In this document: in pieces, positions 34,048 through 43,800 of the stretch
Layout: every line of letters begins with the position of its first letter
Numbering within the stretch: the first letter of the stretch is position 1
Assembly (NCBI RefSeq): GCF_001026695.1
Contig: NZ_LDNB01000010.1
Span: 146,484-210,483, forward strand
DNA length: 64,000 nt
Origin: Neobacillus vireti
GTDB lineage: Bacteria > Bacillota > Bacilli > Bacillales > Cytobacillaceae
Direction of reading: 5' to 3'
Made by a program: the position numbers and the translations under genes
The notes under the pieces: generated by a model
Database searches by the model: none
The model's input: the letters and a program-made list of their open reading frames with translations, nothing else
Told to the model about the DNA's origin: nothing

Positions 34048-34507
34048 GGGTTACCTCCTAAAGTATTATACTTATTAACACAACTGAGTGTAACATATAA
34101 TAGCGACTGGTCTTTGCGGGAAAATATTCCACCAAATTTTATTGGTTGACCAAACACCCTGCCGCTAAAGGGTTTTACGAAGAAATTTACAGTTTGGTTA
34201 CAAGCGTTACAAGGGATTGTCAATCAAATAAAAAAAGCATGCTTTGAAAAAAGATTGATCAAAACACGCTCTTAATATTATATAGATAAAGCATTTTTTA
34301 GGGAGTTCAATAAGAAAAAGCTGCCTTAATGACGGCCTTGATCTTCAACTCTTGCCCCTGTTTGTTTAAGTAACACTTTCTCGAACATAATAACTGCAAA
34401 TTATAAATGTGCTTATTTAATTATTAAAAATACAAGAGGAGGAATCATTAATGATGGCAGAAGATTTAAAGTATTACATTTCTTAATCCCCAAAATACTT
34501 AAATGTT

Positions 34508-35125
34508 CTAATTAAAAAATAAAGAAAATACAAGGTAAATGGCTGCTCCCCACATAACTAAGGCAGATAGTTTATTCAAAACCAACATAAATCTTCCCGA
34601 TTGATCGAGCTTTCCACTTATTCTTCCAGCTAGGGCAAGCCCCATAAACCAAATCCATGACACTAAAATACAGGTAACCGCAAATATGACTTTTTCTTCT
34701 CCCTGGTATTTTAACGAACTGGTTCCAATGACACCGATTGTGTCCATGATCGCATGCGGGTTCAGTAAGGAAACAGAGGCCGCAAACAACACTTGCTTTT
34801 TAAACGGAAATTTCTTTGCTACATCTTCCTTGTCCTGGCTTGGTTTGCTGTTCCATGAGATCCAGCCCATATAGATTAAAAAGACGGACCCTCCTACAAT
34901 TAAAATCGTTTTTATCCAAAAAGAACCGAGAATGATGAAGGAAACCCCTAAAACAGCCACCAAGATCAATAGGGTATCACACAATGCAGCGGTAATCACA
35001 ACAGGTAATGCTTTAATAAAGCGTGGTTGCAATGCCCCTTGATTAAAAACGAAAACATTTTGAACCCCAAGCGGAAGAATGAGTCCAAGTGCAAGAATAA
35101 ATCCATGAATAAATGAAGCTAACAT
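34508..35125 (-). CDS. LysE/ArgO-family amino acid exporter
   Basis: The 205-residue protein has six membrane segments and the LysE signature ALGLILPLGVQNVFVFNQG (about 11-29), LPVVITAALCDTLLI and SLLNPHAIMDTIGVIG (about 118-133). It exports basic amino acids such as arginine or lysine; B. subtilis YisU is a close counterpart. ATG at 35125 follows GGGAGA; the earlier in-frame TTG at 35131 is less likely. The 460 bases before it (34048-34507) hold no supported gene. Confidence 0.85.
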   Translation of the reverse strand: MLASFIHGFILALGLILPLGVQNVFVFNQGALQPRFIKALPVVITAALCDTLLILVAVLGVSFIILGSFWIKTILIVGGSVFLIYMGWISWNSKPSQDKEDVAKKFPFKKQVLFAASVSLLNPHAIMDTIGVIGTSSLKYQGEEKVIFAVTCILVSWIWFMGLALAGRISGKLDQSGRFMLVLNKLSALVMWGAAIYLVFSLFFN

Positions 35126-35284
35126 CAACAAATCTCCCTATCTAGTGTTATATGTATCCAATCGTATTGTAATTTGAATTGTTCGAAATGTCTCCAGCCG
35201 AATGGTGGGTTTTTAAACTATTCTTATTAGTCTCTGCTTAAAATTCTGTACCCAAGCTACGCTGTAGCAAGCCTTCAACAAAGT

Positions 35285-35752
35285 TTATAAATAGTAACTC
35301 ATGATGATAAGCTCGCCTTTTGGCCCCATCCTTCGTTCACCCTCATCGACATATCCACATTTTTGATATAAGCTTTGTGCTGCATCATTTTGAAGGTTAA
35401 CAGCTAATACAATTTCATTTATTTCTCGATAATGCTCCCTAACAAAATCGGGCAATAACATTAATGCTTGGTGGGCAAACCCTTTACCTTGATGACGAAA
35501 ATCTGTTGAAAAAGCCCTTAACAAAATCGCGTTATGATTATTTGAATATGGCTTTATTCCCTCATTTCTGTGGAGAACGAAAAATGTAACCAGATCATCC
35601 CCCTCGATAGCTAAGATTGAATCTCGATCTGAATCTTCATTAGATAGTTTTATACTGTCAACGGGTGTACCGGTAAAACGAAGTTGTTCCGCCGTTAATG
35701 TATATTGTTCAATCGCATTTCTGAATCCCTCATTGTAAAAATAAAGTTGCAT
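35285..35752 (-). CDS. GNAT-family N-acetyltransferase
   Basis: The 155-residue protein has acetyl-CoA-binding segment AFSTDFRHQGKGFAHQALMLL (about 80-100, R-x-x-G-x-G/A) and a C-terminal NLQNDAAQSLYQKCGYVDEG typical of GNAT enzymes acting on small amines or proteins. The substrate is unknown. ATG at 35752 is preferred because GAAGGTGG lies upstream; the longer frame begins at 35785. Confidence 0.8.
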   Translation of the reverse strand: MQLYFYNEGFRNAIEQYTLTAEQLRFTGTPVDSIKLSNEDSDRDSILAIEGDDLVTFFVLHRNEGIKPYSNNHNAILLRAFSTDFRHQGKGFAHQALMLLPDFVREHYREINEIVLAVNLQNDAAQSLYQKCGYVDEGERRMGPKGELIIMSYYL

Positions 35753-35918
35753 CTGCTTTCCACCTTCCACGAAAAAACTTGTCATTATTTCAGCAGTTTC
35801 TGGTAATAGATTCTAGCTAAAAGTCATAATATTTCTACTATCATTATACTGCTTTTTTTTAACGTTTATCAGATTCATTCAAGGCAAGTAACACCAGTTT
35901 GATTATCCGGCAAAAAAA

Positions 35919-35946
35919 GAACCCTAGACTTTTCGTCTCAGGGTTC
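35919..35946. terminator. Terminator after the MFS gene
   Basis: GAACCCT-AGAC pairs with GTCT-C-AGGGTTC with one bulge. It is 30 bases past the MFS stop; a run of A on the plus strand supplies the T-tract for the minus strand. Confidence 0.65.
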
Positions 35947-35975
35947 TCATTGATTAACAACATATAAGGTTTTTA

Positions 35976-37349
35976 TTACTTTCGTCCAACTAATCCCCAG
36001 TAAACAATTAAGCTAAAAGCTGAGATTAATGATAGAATTAATAGGATATTGCTATATGAGGATGCATTTGCAAAATGAATATATCCTAATAGATTGTTTT
36101 TCATAGAAGGTGAATCCATCATAGCTGCTGTATAGGCGATTCCGATCGATGCAGCAACATTCAAAACGAGATTATAAAATCCAACCGCTGTACCAGAATT
36201 CTCCTTCGCAATCGTGCTTACGCATGAATCTATCATCGGTGCATACATGAGTGCAAAGGAACTGGAGAATAAAATCATTGAAATTACGAACACAACCACC
36301 GAGCTTTGGACAAAAAAGCCACCTAATAATACACTGACAGTAATGCCAGCCATGGCTACAATAATCGATTGCTTACTTCCGAAAAATTGTGCAATTTTTC
36401 CGGAAAGCGCTCCAACAGTTGCGGATAAAACATAGGCTGGAATCAATAATAACGAAATCGTATCCAGTTTCAAGCCATAAATGTTTTCAAGCAAAAATGG
36501 AAACAGGAAAATATACGCTAATTGAACTGAGTAAATCACAAAAGCTACAGCAAGAATTGATACAAAGCGCTTGTTTTTAAAGAAGGAAATATCTATAAAT
36601 GACTTTGAATACTTGCTGATATAAGCAAGGAATAGCAATATCGCCACAATAAACACGAGTAAATAAATCCAATTAAAGTTTGAAATATACAACATTAGAA
36701 AAGCGGCAATGACACCAACAAGGAACAGGCCAATAACATCAACATAGCCGCCCTTTCCGTTTTCCTTCGGAAGATATTTTAAGATAAAAGGAAGAATGAC
36801 GATTGTGATAAGGGCTACTAAAAATAGGCTTGTCCAATGTAAATACGTCGAAATAAACCCACCTGCCAATGAACCAATAACAAGTGATAGGGCGTAACTG
36901 CTCGTACTGAATCCCAAAAATTTCTTTTGTTCATTTTGGGGTAAATGTTTCGTAACATAAATTACGTATAATGTTTCTGCTGAAGCCAGCCCAGCTGTTT
37001 GAATGATACGTGCTATAATCACAAGCGTAAATGAATGTTGAAACAGATAGCCCATTAATGAACCGGCACAAATTAAGATGATACCAATGCTCAAGAGTCT
37101 TCTAATACTGATAGAGTCAGCCAAAGCGGCATAGACGACGGCTCCAATGCCAATGACAAGACCAGCCAAAGTGGATTGCCAACTAACTGTTGTCGCAGAA
37201 ATACCAAAGTCTTTGGCCATATCTACAGAAATAATTTTAAATGAATTGTCGATTACCAAGCACAACACAAACAATAATAATAAAACCGGGACAGCCTTTT
37301 TTATCGTAACGTCTTGTGCTTCTGCCTTATTCATACTAAAGGTAGCCAT
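35976..37349 (-). CDS. MFS transporter with about 14 membrane segments
   Basis: The 457-residue protein resembles the DHA2/Tet(L)-like group. LVIDNSFKIISVDMAKDFG (about 31-49), ARIIQTAGLASAETLYVIYV (about 112-131) and LVIGSLAGGFISTYLHW (motif C-like, about 155-171) are visible. About 14 hydrophobic segments are counted. The substrate could be a drug or a nucleoside; deoD is the next gene upstream on the same strand (236 bp gap). The evidence for a nucleoside role is only this context. Confidence 0.8.
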   Translation of the reverse strand: MATFSMNKAEAQDVTIKKAVPVLLLLFVLCLVIDNSFKIISVDMAKDFGISATTVSWQSTLAGLVIGIGAVVYAALADSISIRRLLSIGIILICAGSLMGYLFQHSFTLVIIARIIQTAGLASAETLYVIYVTKHLPQNEQKKFLGFSTSSYALSLVIGSLAGGFISTYLHWTSLFLVALITIVILPFILKYLPKENGKGGYVDVIGLFLVGVIAAFLMLYISNFNWIYLLVFIVAILLFLAYISKYSKSFIDISFFKNKRFVSILAVAFVIYSVQLAYIFLFPFLLENIYGLKLDTISLLLIPAYVLSATVGALSGKIAQFFGSKQSIIVAMAGITVSVLLGGFFVQSSVVVFVISMILFSSSFALMYAPMIDSCVSTIAKENSGTAVGFYNLVLNVAASIGIAYTAAMMDSPSMKNNLLGYIHFANASSYSNILLILSLISAFSLIVYWGLVGRK

Positions 37350-37585
37350 CTGCTACACTTCCCCTCTCCATTGCCACAGTTCTATGATTCTATATAAAAC
37401 TAATATTGCGTTCCACGCCACCATCTATCATGGAAAATAAATAAAGAGAACTAACCGCAGTCAGCTATTAAAGGCGGTGTGAGCAGGGCTAGGCTTCAGT
37501 TACCGAAAGTATAAACATTATAATTGGTAATAGTGATTTGCCTTTGCGCCGCTCCTCCCCTTTTCCATACAAAGATATGATTTAC

Positions 37586-38305
37586 CTAAGCAAGCTCCAA
37601 GGCAATTTCCATCATATTCGTAAATGCAGTTTGTCTTTCTTCCGTTGTTGTTTGTTCATGTCTAAAAATATGATCACTTACGGTTAGAATGGTTAATGCA
37701 TTCACTCCGGCATGAGCAGCATTCATATAAAGTCCGGCTGTTTCCATTTCGGCACATAAAATGCCCATCTTACTCCATCTTTCCAATGCTGTTTGATCGG
37801 CATTATAAAAGAAATCACTTGAGAGTACATTTCCTACGTGAACAGGAAGTCCTTTTTCGTCCGCCACTTTCTTCGCTTTTTCTAATAGAGCGAACGAAGC
37901 AATATTCGAATACTGTCCAGGAAGATTGTATTGCTGGACATAGTTAGAATCAGTAGATGCTCCCATGGCAAAAACGATATCATACAAGTTCAATTGATCC
38001 TGAATCGCTCCACATGACCCAATCCGAATCAAATTTTTCACGCCAAATATATGGATAAGTTCCCATGAATACAAACTCATACTCGGTGTGCCCATGCCCG
38101 TTCCCATAACGGAAATTCTTTTTCCTTTGAATGTGCCTGTATAACCAAACATATTTCGAACATCATTAAACTGGACTACATCTTCCAAATAGGTTTCTGC
38201 GATAAATTTTGCCCGCAAAGGATCTCCTGGTAAAAGGATTGTTTCGGCAATTTCGACACCATTTGGTTTGATATGAGGTGTTTCTCTTAATTCAGTTGTA
38301 CTCAT
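37586..38305 (-). CDS. deoD: Purine-nucleoside phosphorylase DeoD
   Basis: The 239-residue enzyme matches hexameric DeoD: TILLPGDPLRAKFIAETYL (about 21-39, phosphate-binding GDP-R), VMGTGMGTPSMSLYSWELI (about 67-85), GSCGAIQ and AEMETAGLY (about 185-193), and SDHIFRHEQTT. It cleaves purine nucleosides with phosphate for salvage. A divergent-type GntR gene lies upstream on the same strand, and ACAACGTTGT and related repeats sit in the deoD promoter, so it is probably regulated by that protein. Confidence 0.95.
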   Translation of the reverse strand: MSTTELRETPHIKPNGVEIAETILLPGDPLRAKFIAETYLEDVVQFNDVRNMFGYTGTFKGKRISVMGTGMGTPSMSLYSWELIHIFGVKNLIRIGSCGAIQDQLNLYDIVFAMGASTDSNYVQQYNLPGQYSNIASFALLEKAKKVADEKGLPVHVGNVLSSDFFYNADQTALERWSKMGILCAEMETAGLYMNAAHAGVNALTILTVSDHIFRHEQTTTEERQTAFTNMMEIALELA

Positions 38306-38382
38306 GATGATTCTCTCCTTTTGATTAAATATGTGATCTTGTTTCCGCTTTCAAATAATGCATTGGATGACTCTTCAATTAA

Positions 38383-38416
38383 ACAACGTTGTATAGTTGT
38401 ATAATTAGTTGTCTAT
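38383..38416. promoter_or_regulatory. Candidate GntR operator upstream of deoD
   Basis: ACAACGTTGT (38383-38392) is a perfect 10-bp palindrome, followed by further AGTTGTA and AGTTGT copies within 25 bases. This may be the binding site for the GntR/UTRA regulator encoded next to it. Binding is inferred. Confidence 0.4.
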
Positions 38417-38500
38417 ATTTTTTACAACCAAAGAATAACATACAATTATTCTGTAAGCAATAATTATTTTTAGCATTAGCTTTTTCTTTTTTAATCAAAA

Positions 38501-38537
38501 AAAACAGTGCGTTTCATAAAGAAACGTCACTGTTTTG
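38501..38537 (-). terminator. Terminator after the GntR regulator
   Basis: AACAGTG and GTTTC pair with GAAAC and CACTGTT around a short loop, with a run of A that is a T-tract on the minus strand. It is 18 bases past the stop. Confidence 0.8.
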
Positions 38538-38554
38538 CTTGGTTGAGGAATTAA

Positions 38555-39295
38555 TTATTTGGCTGCATTAATTCTAATTTGACTAAACTCTTTTGGTATA
38601 TAGTATTTGTTATAAACCACAGGATATTGGTCGCTAATATAGACGCTTTCCAGAATCAAATCACATTCCTCGCCCTTAAAAAGTTCATATTTCTGGAATG
38701 TTTTATTCACGGCAATTGAACGTTTGATTTCAATGGTTGATGAATTAGCAAGTTCATATACTTTCTCTTCAAGCATGGCTAATAATTGCTTATCATTTTG
38801 TAAATCTAGATTTAATTCTGTCACAGTTTCAACGGCCATCATTGTAAGGGCATAAGCCACTACTTTTTCTCCACTTTTATACCAGCGTTCAAATGCCACA
38901 ACTGCAGCCATCTTTTTCCTTAATACTTCCTCTGCATAGTCGCTGACTAAATCAATCCTAAAATTCAGATCGACTTCATCAATCTTTTCCGAATGGCATT
39001 TATAAAGCGGATTTCCTACTTTTTCGAGGCCGACTGTCTGATGGTTTTGATGGGACTTTGTAATAAAATTCCCTTTCCCATGAACATTTCGGACCAAGCC
39101 ATCATCTTGCAAAAGAGCCAAAGCCTGTCTCAGTGTCATTCTGCTTACCCCCAGCTTTTTCGCCAGTTCAGGTTCCGTTGGCAGCCTGCTATCTGGAGGA
39201 AATGTCCCTTCCATAATCAGCTTAAACAACTTATCGTAAACACTAATGTATAATGGCTTTTTTGATTTAGTCAAATCCTCTTGATTGAAATTCAT
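38555..39295 (-). CDS. GntR/HutC-type regulator with UTRA domain
   Basis: The 246-residue regulator has an N-terminal GntR winged helix (about 12-80, with PDSRLPTEPELAKKLGVSRM and TLRQALALLQDDGLV) and a UTRA ligand-binding domain (about 95-245). It is encoded directly upstream of deoD and the MFS transporter on the same strand. A nucleoside- or sugar-responsive role is likely but not shown. A palindrome (TATAAC-N6-GTTATA) in its own promoter suggests autoregulation. Confidence 0.85.
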   Translation of the reverse strand: MNFNQEDLTKSKKPLYISVYDKLFKLIMEGTFPPDSRLPTEPELAKKLGVSRMTLRQALALLQDDGLVRNVHGKGNFITKSHQNHQTVGLEKVGNPLYKCHSEKIDEVDLNFRIDLVSDYAEEVLRKKMAAVVAFERWYKSGEKVVAYALTMMAVETVTELNLDLQNDKQLLAMLEEKVYELANSSTIEIKRSIAVNKTFQKYELFKGEECDLILESVYISDQYPVVYNKYYIPKEFSQIRINAAK

Positions 39296-39334
39296 GCTTT
39301 CTCACACCTATTTTTTGTTTTCAAACATGGCATC

Positions 39335-39352
39335 TATAACTACGTCGTTATA
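39335..39352. promoter_or_regulatory. Palindrome in the GntR promoter
   Basis: TATAAC-TACGTC-GTTATA is a perfect six-base inverted repeat spaced by six bases, 40 bases upstream of the GntR start. This fits autoregulation. The remaining 39353-39745 region is A/T-rich and shows no supported gene. Confidence 0.45.
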
Positions 39353-39745
39353 ACCAACATTGAATATATGTTAACATCATTATACCTTAAACTCTCGAAT
39401 GGAAAAATCAAAGAAAAAAGAGAATGACCACAGTTTTAGAAAACTTACTATCAATTTAACGATTAAGTAATATCTAATTCATATTTTATTAATAATCGGG
39501 AGTTATAGTAAATAGTAGCGGGGATAGCATGCGTGGCTATCATGGTATGTGGCGAAGGCGGAGCCAGTACTTGCAGGGAAGTGTTTGTTTTTTCCTTTTT
39601 CAATATTGCGAAGAACTTCACAGTATTTTATGCATAACAAATAGCTCGGAGTATTTCTCCAAGCCATTCTTCACATTATTACTCGTTTTTTCTAAAACAC
39701 TTGTTACCTAAAATAAATGACTTTAGATTTAAGTTCGAAATTAAG

Positions 39746-39952
39746 TTAATTTTCTTCACATGCAGCTGATGTAAGAGACCAGAAATGCTTTTGCCCGATC
39801 ACCGCGGTGCCTCCATTATCTACGCACGATTCTAATATAAGTTTGTTCGCTTGGTAATTATTTTTTATTTGAGTGATTCTAACACCCCCAACTGTTAGGA
39901 TCGTGATGGTTACCATTATTGCGATTAGCAGATTTATTTTATTTTTATTCAA
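39746..39952 (-). CDS. Small membrane-anchored protein
   Basis: The 68-residue product has one N-terminal membrane segment (LLIAIMVTITILTVGGVRI) and an external tail with two Cys (ESCVDNGG and SAACEEN) that could form a disulfide. TTG at 39952 is chosen because AAAGGGGAG is seven bases upstream; TTG at 39958 overlaps the ribosome site. Family unknown. Confidence 0.5.
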   Translation of the reverse strand: MNKNKINLLIAIMVTITILTVGGVRITQIKNNYQANKLILESCVDNGGTAVIGQKHFWSLTSAACEEN

Positions 39953-40084
39953 TATCAAGCTCCCCTTTACGAAAAATTAAAACAGAGATAAACATACTTA
40001 CTTTCTTTCAATGCTCGCCGCAAAAATTCCTCTAAATTTATTCAAAGTGGTAAATAAGATAACCAGTTTCATTTTGAAAAGCAT

Positions 40085-40240
40085 CACAGTGCCCATTGAC
40101 CCCCATTTTTTGAAAGAACGGGCACTCTGGATCGTTCACAGTGCCCGTTGACCCTCATTTTCTGAGAGGACGGGCACTCTGGATCGTTCACAGTGCCCGT
40201 TGACCCTCATTTTCTGAGAGGACGGGCACTCTGGATTCTC
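40085..40240. repeat. Three tandem 52-bp repeats
   Basis: Units start at 40085, 40137 and 40189, each beginning CACAGTGCCC(G/A)TTGACC and containing ACGGGCACTCTGGAT. Within each unit AGTGCCCGT and ACGGGCACT form a hairpin. The copies are nearly identical, the first being slightly diverged. Confidence 0.9.
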
Positions 40241-40241
40241 A

Positions 40242-40402
40242 ACGGGCACAATTATTCTTTTTTGTGACCATGCGAGCTCTTTTTCACGCTCCACGGGCAC
40301 AATTATTCTTTTTTGTGACCGTGCCGACCCTTTTTTACGCTCCACGGGCATAATTATTCTTTTTTGTGACCGTGCGGACCCCTTTTCATGCTCGACGGGC
40401 AC
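40242..40402. repeat. 51-bp tandem repeats, three copies plus a partial fourth
   Basis: Units start at 40242, 40293, 40344 and 40395, each beginning ACGGGCA(C/T)AATTA and containing TTCTTTTTTGTGACC. They share the GGGCAC core with the adjacent 52-bp repeats. The 88-codon minus-strand frame across both arrays is a by-product of the 51-bp period and is not called as a gene. Confidence 0.9.
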
Positions 40403-40444
40403 AATTAATTTGGGACCTACCTTTTACCAACAAACTCTGTTCCC

Positions 40445-40488
40445 CCAAGACATTGATTTTTCCTAAATGAAGGAAATCAATGTCTTGG
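40445..40488 (-). terminator. Terminator overlapping the 3' end of ynfA
   Basis: CCAAGACATTGATTT (left arm) and AAATCAATGTCTTGG (right arm) form a 15-bp perfect stem. The right arm includes the last codons of ynfA (stop at 40477). On the minus strand the hairpin is followed by GGGGGAACAG, with no long T-tract. Confidence 0.6.
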
Positions 40489-40803
40489 TGCCCACAGCAT
40501 GACGGAGACGCCAATTAAACAAATAAATGCGCCAATCCAGTCGTATGTATCAGGGGCCTTTTTATCAACGGCCCAGCCCCACAATACTGCAAGAATAATA
40601 AAGACGCCCCCATATGCAGCATAAACCCTTCCGAAGGTCGGGAATTTTTGAAGGGTTGGGATGATTCCATACAGAATTAGGATGATGCTGCCGATTATTC
40701 CATACCAAAATGATTTATCTTCCCGCAGCCATAACCAAACTAAATAACCTCCGCCAATTTCCGCTAACCCAGCAAAAATAAATAAAATAATAGAATAAAC
40801 CAT
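40477..40803 (-). CDS. ynfA: YnfA-family (UPF0060) membrane protein
   Basis: The 108-residue protein has four membrane segments and the UPF0060 signature [20 protein letters not shown] (about 10-29), followed by [20 protein letters not shown] (about 58-77) and [16 protein letters not shown]. Related to the small multidrug resistance fold; function unknown in Bacillus. It is a single gene. Confidence 0.95.
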   Translation of the reverse strand: MVYSIILFIFAGLAEIGGGYLVWLWLREDKSFWYGIIGSIILILYGIIPTLQKFPTFGRVYAAYGGVFIILAVLWGWAVDKKAPDTYDWIGAFICLIGVSVMLWAPRH

Positions 40804-40871
40804 TTATACCACTCTCCTCATTCAAATATTTTTGCCCGGTCAGGGTTCATCGGGGACTCACACGCCACTTT

Positions 40872-43800
40872 TCAAATCATCAATATTTCCCTAATATCTT
40901 CTTCGGTAAGAATAGAATTTATTTTTTCCTCAGAATCAATGATTTCTTCAATAAGATGGCGCTTTTTGTCTTGCAGTTCATTCATTTTTTCTTCGATGGT
41001 TCCGCGGGCAACAAGCTTAATGACCTGGACAACGTTTTTCTGTCCCATCCGATGGGCACGGTCGGCCGCTTGTTCTTCGACGGCTGGATTCCACCAAGTG
41101 TCATATAAAATCACGGTATCCGCACTCATCAGGTTTAGTCCCGTTCCTCCAGCTTTTAAAGAAATCAGGAAAAAATCCCGTTCACCCTGATTAAATCGCT
41201 CGCAGATTTTCACCCGTTCTTCTGCGGGAGTCGTTCCATCCAGGTAAAAGAAGGGCAGTCCTTTTGCTGTTATCGCCCTGCCAATGAGCTCAAGCATTTT
41301 CGTGAACTGGGAAAAAATGAGCACCCTTCTGCCAGATTGCTTTGATTCTTCGACAATCTGCAAGAGCTGTTCAAATTTCGATGAGCTTCCTTTATAACCA
41401 TCGACAAACAAGCTGGGGTGGCAGCAAATCTGCCGCTGCCGCGTCAAACCAGCTAAAATTTTGATGCGATTTTTCCGAATCGTATCTTTATCGAGGTGCT
41501 TCAACGTGTCATGCCTCAATTTCGCTAAATATGCTGCATACAGCTTCTTCTGTTCAGGAAATAGCTCTACTGATTCCTGCGACTCGATTTTTTCAGGAAG
41601 TTCTGCAAGTACATCCTCCTTCAACCTGCGAAGTAAAAAGGGACGAATTCTCCGGGAAATTTTTTTCCTGGAAAGTTGACTAAATTCCTTTAAGCCGCGG
41701 AACAGTTCAGGAAAGACGACGTGAAAAATCGACCACAGCTCTTCAGATGAATTCTCCACTGGTGTACCCGTAAGCGCGAAACGGTGAACAGACTGGAGCT
41801 TCTTCGCCGCCCGAGCGGTCTGAGTCAAAGGGTTTTTAAAAGCTTGGGCCTCATCAAAAAACACCGTATGAAACGATTGTTTCTCAAACCAGGTAATTTC
41901 CCTGCGTAATAACGGGTAGGAGGTGATCAGCACATCAATATCGGTTACTTCCTTCAATAGCTTGGATCGCTCTGCTTTATTCCCATCGATGACAACCGCT
42001 TGTATCTCAGGACCGGCAAATTTCTTGATTTCATTCAGCCAGTTATACGTCACGGACGATGGGCAAACAACGAGGACTGGCTGCTTATTTTTGCGAATAT
42101 TGGGAAGCTCTGACACAACAAACGCAATGCTTTGGATTGTTTTTCCTAGTCCCATATCATCGGCTAATATCCCGCCAAATCCATAGTAGGTAAGGGTTTT
42201 CATCCATTGATACCCAAGCTTTTGATAACTTTTGAGAATCGGGTCTAAGCTCGCTGGGATCTCGAACTCCAAGCGGCCGGGATGGTAGAGATGATCAAGC
42301 AGCTGCCGAAAGGATTCCTCCAGCTTGAAGGCATCGCTCACATCAACTGAATCAAGCAGTTGAAGACTCTTTTCAACCGGTAAATCTAAACCGCCTGCGA
42401 TATCTTTATTTTCTACATGCGGTGACTGAAGAAAACGCTGAATTTCTTCCAATTCTCTTGTCTGGAGCGAGAGCAGCGAGCCATTTGGCAAACGATAATA
42501 TTTCCGCTTTTCCTCTAAAGCCTCTAATATCTCGCGTATCTGTTTTTCCGGAATACCGTCCATTTCGAATTTGAATTCTAGCCAATTGGTCCGTTCCTTT
42601 TTGACCTTCACCCTTATCTGTGGACGAGCATTTTCTCTAAAAATTCGATTTCTTACGGCTGTCGTTGCATAAATTTGAACCAGCTTTTGGAGCTTCGGAA
42701 CAATATAGTATAAAAACTCGTACTCGAGTTCTTCGTTATGCAAATAATAGCCGCCGTCTGTTTTGGCAAACGAGCTATCCTCGATTAGCTTTAGGATTTC
42801 TTCTTCCTTGTCCACATCCCTAACCATCATCGTTCCTGCAGGGAGTTCCCTGTTTTCCAAAGGGTTAAGAACGATATTTCCGTAGTGAAACTCAAGCCCA
42901 GCTAAGAGACGATTCTTGACACGGTCAAGGTAGAGATTGGCAGAAAGCGGCGTCTTCATCCATTGACTGGTTAAGCTTTCAGCTACGGTAACCTTGCCTA
43001 ATTTTTTTAAACCTTGAGCCACTTTTTCCAGAAAAAAATGGAGTTGCGCGTGGGGAATCGGAATTTGATCGGTTCCGGAAGCAGCGAGCATCTGTTTCAA
43101 GTCCGAAAGCCGTTTACAGTCTTGAGTTTCCAGCTGCTTAATTTTCCCTTCAAATAAAACAGTCCGATAGGCCTCAAGGACAATCATCCGGTGAAAGCTG
43201 TTCACCTTCAGTTGATATCCCTCCCCTTCCGTTTCTATAAAGTCAAACTGTAATGGCAGCGATTCATCTGTTACGTGCATTCCCGCAAAGGTTCGTCCAT
43301 TATATTCCATCTTCACTTGTGATGCTTTCACCAGTAAAGGCAGCAGCTGTTCCCATGTAGTTGGCGGAATATGGAGTGTCTGATGGTTTTCCAGCTCTGA
43401 CTCAGTGTTACCATACACACTTTCATCCCGAATCACCTGGATGAGCTGCTGAATAACCGCATCTGTTTCATTTTGAAAACAATGCAGACTGGGGTCGTAC
43501 GTGAATGAAGCGGAAAGGAAGCAGCGTTTTCCTACTCGAACTTGCTCCAAAAAACCGCGGATATTTTCCACGGTAGTTGACCCTAGCTTCATTTCTATCC
43601 CGAATATGTAGCGGCCGTTTCCGATTGCAATTGGTTTACAGGTAAATTCGACATCAAGCACTTTTCTTTTTTCAAAATGAAGCTGGTGACCGCTTGAGCG
43701 GACAGGCGGATCTGTGAAAAGAGTCCTTAACCCCTCTGCCAGTCCCTGATTAGTTGCCGTGGAAGGGATGGTTCCTTGACGCTGGTGGTCGTAAATCGCT

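Noticed and set aside
34320-34396. Short minus-strand frame MFEKVLLKQTGARVEDQGRH
   Set aside because: 20 codons, no ribosome site and an upstream in-frame stop. It may be the end of a lost gene.
34451-34486. 11-codon frame MMAEDLKYYIS after a strong AGAGGAGG site
   Set aside because: It is too short to support as a gene. It may be a remnant of a deleted gene, since the ribosome site is good.
40136-40402. 88-codon minus-strand frame made of MPVE/SQKRII repeats
   Set aside because: It exists only because 51 is a multiple of three. It runs through the 52-bp and 51-bp DNA repeats and has no ribosome site, so I treat it as noncoding repeat.
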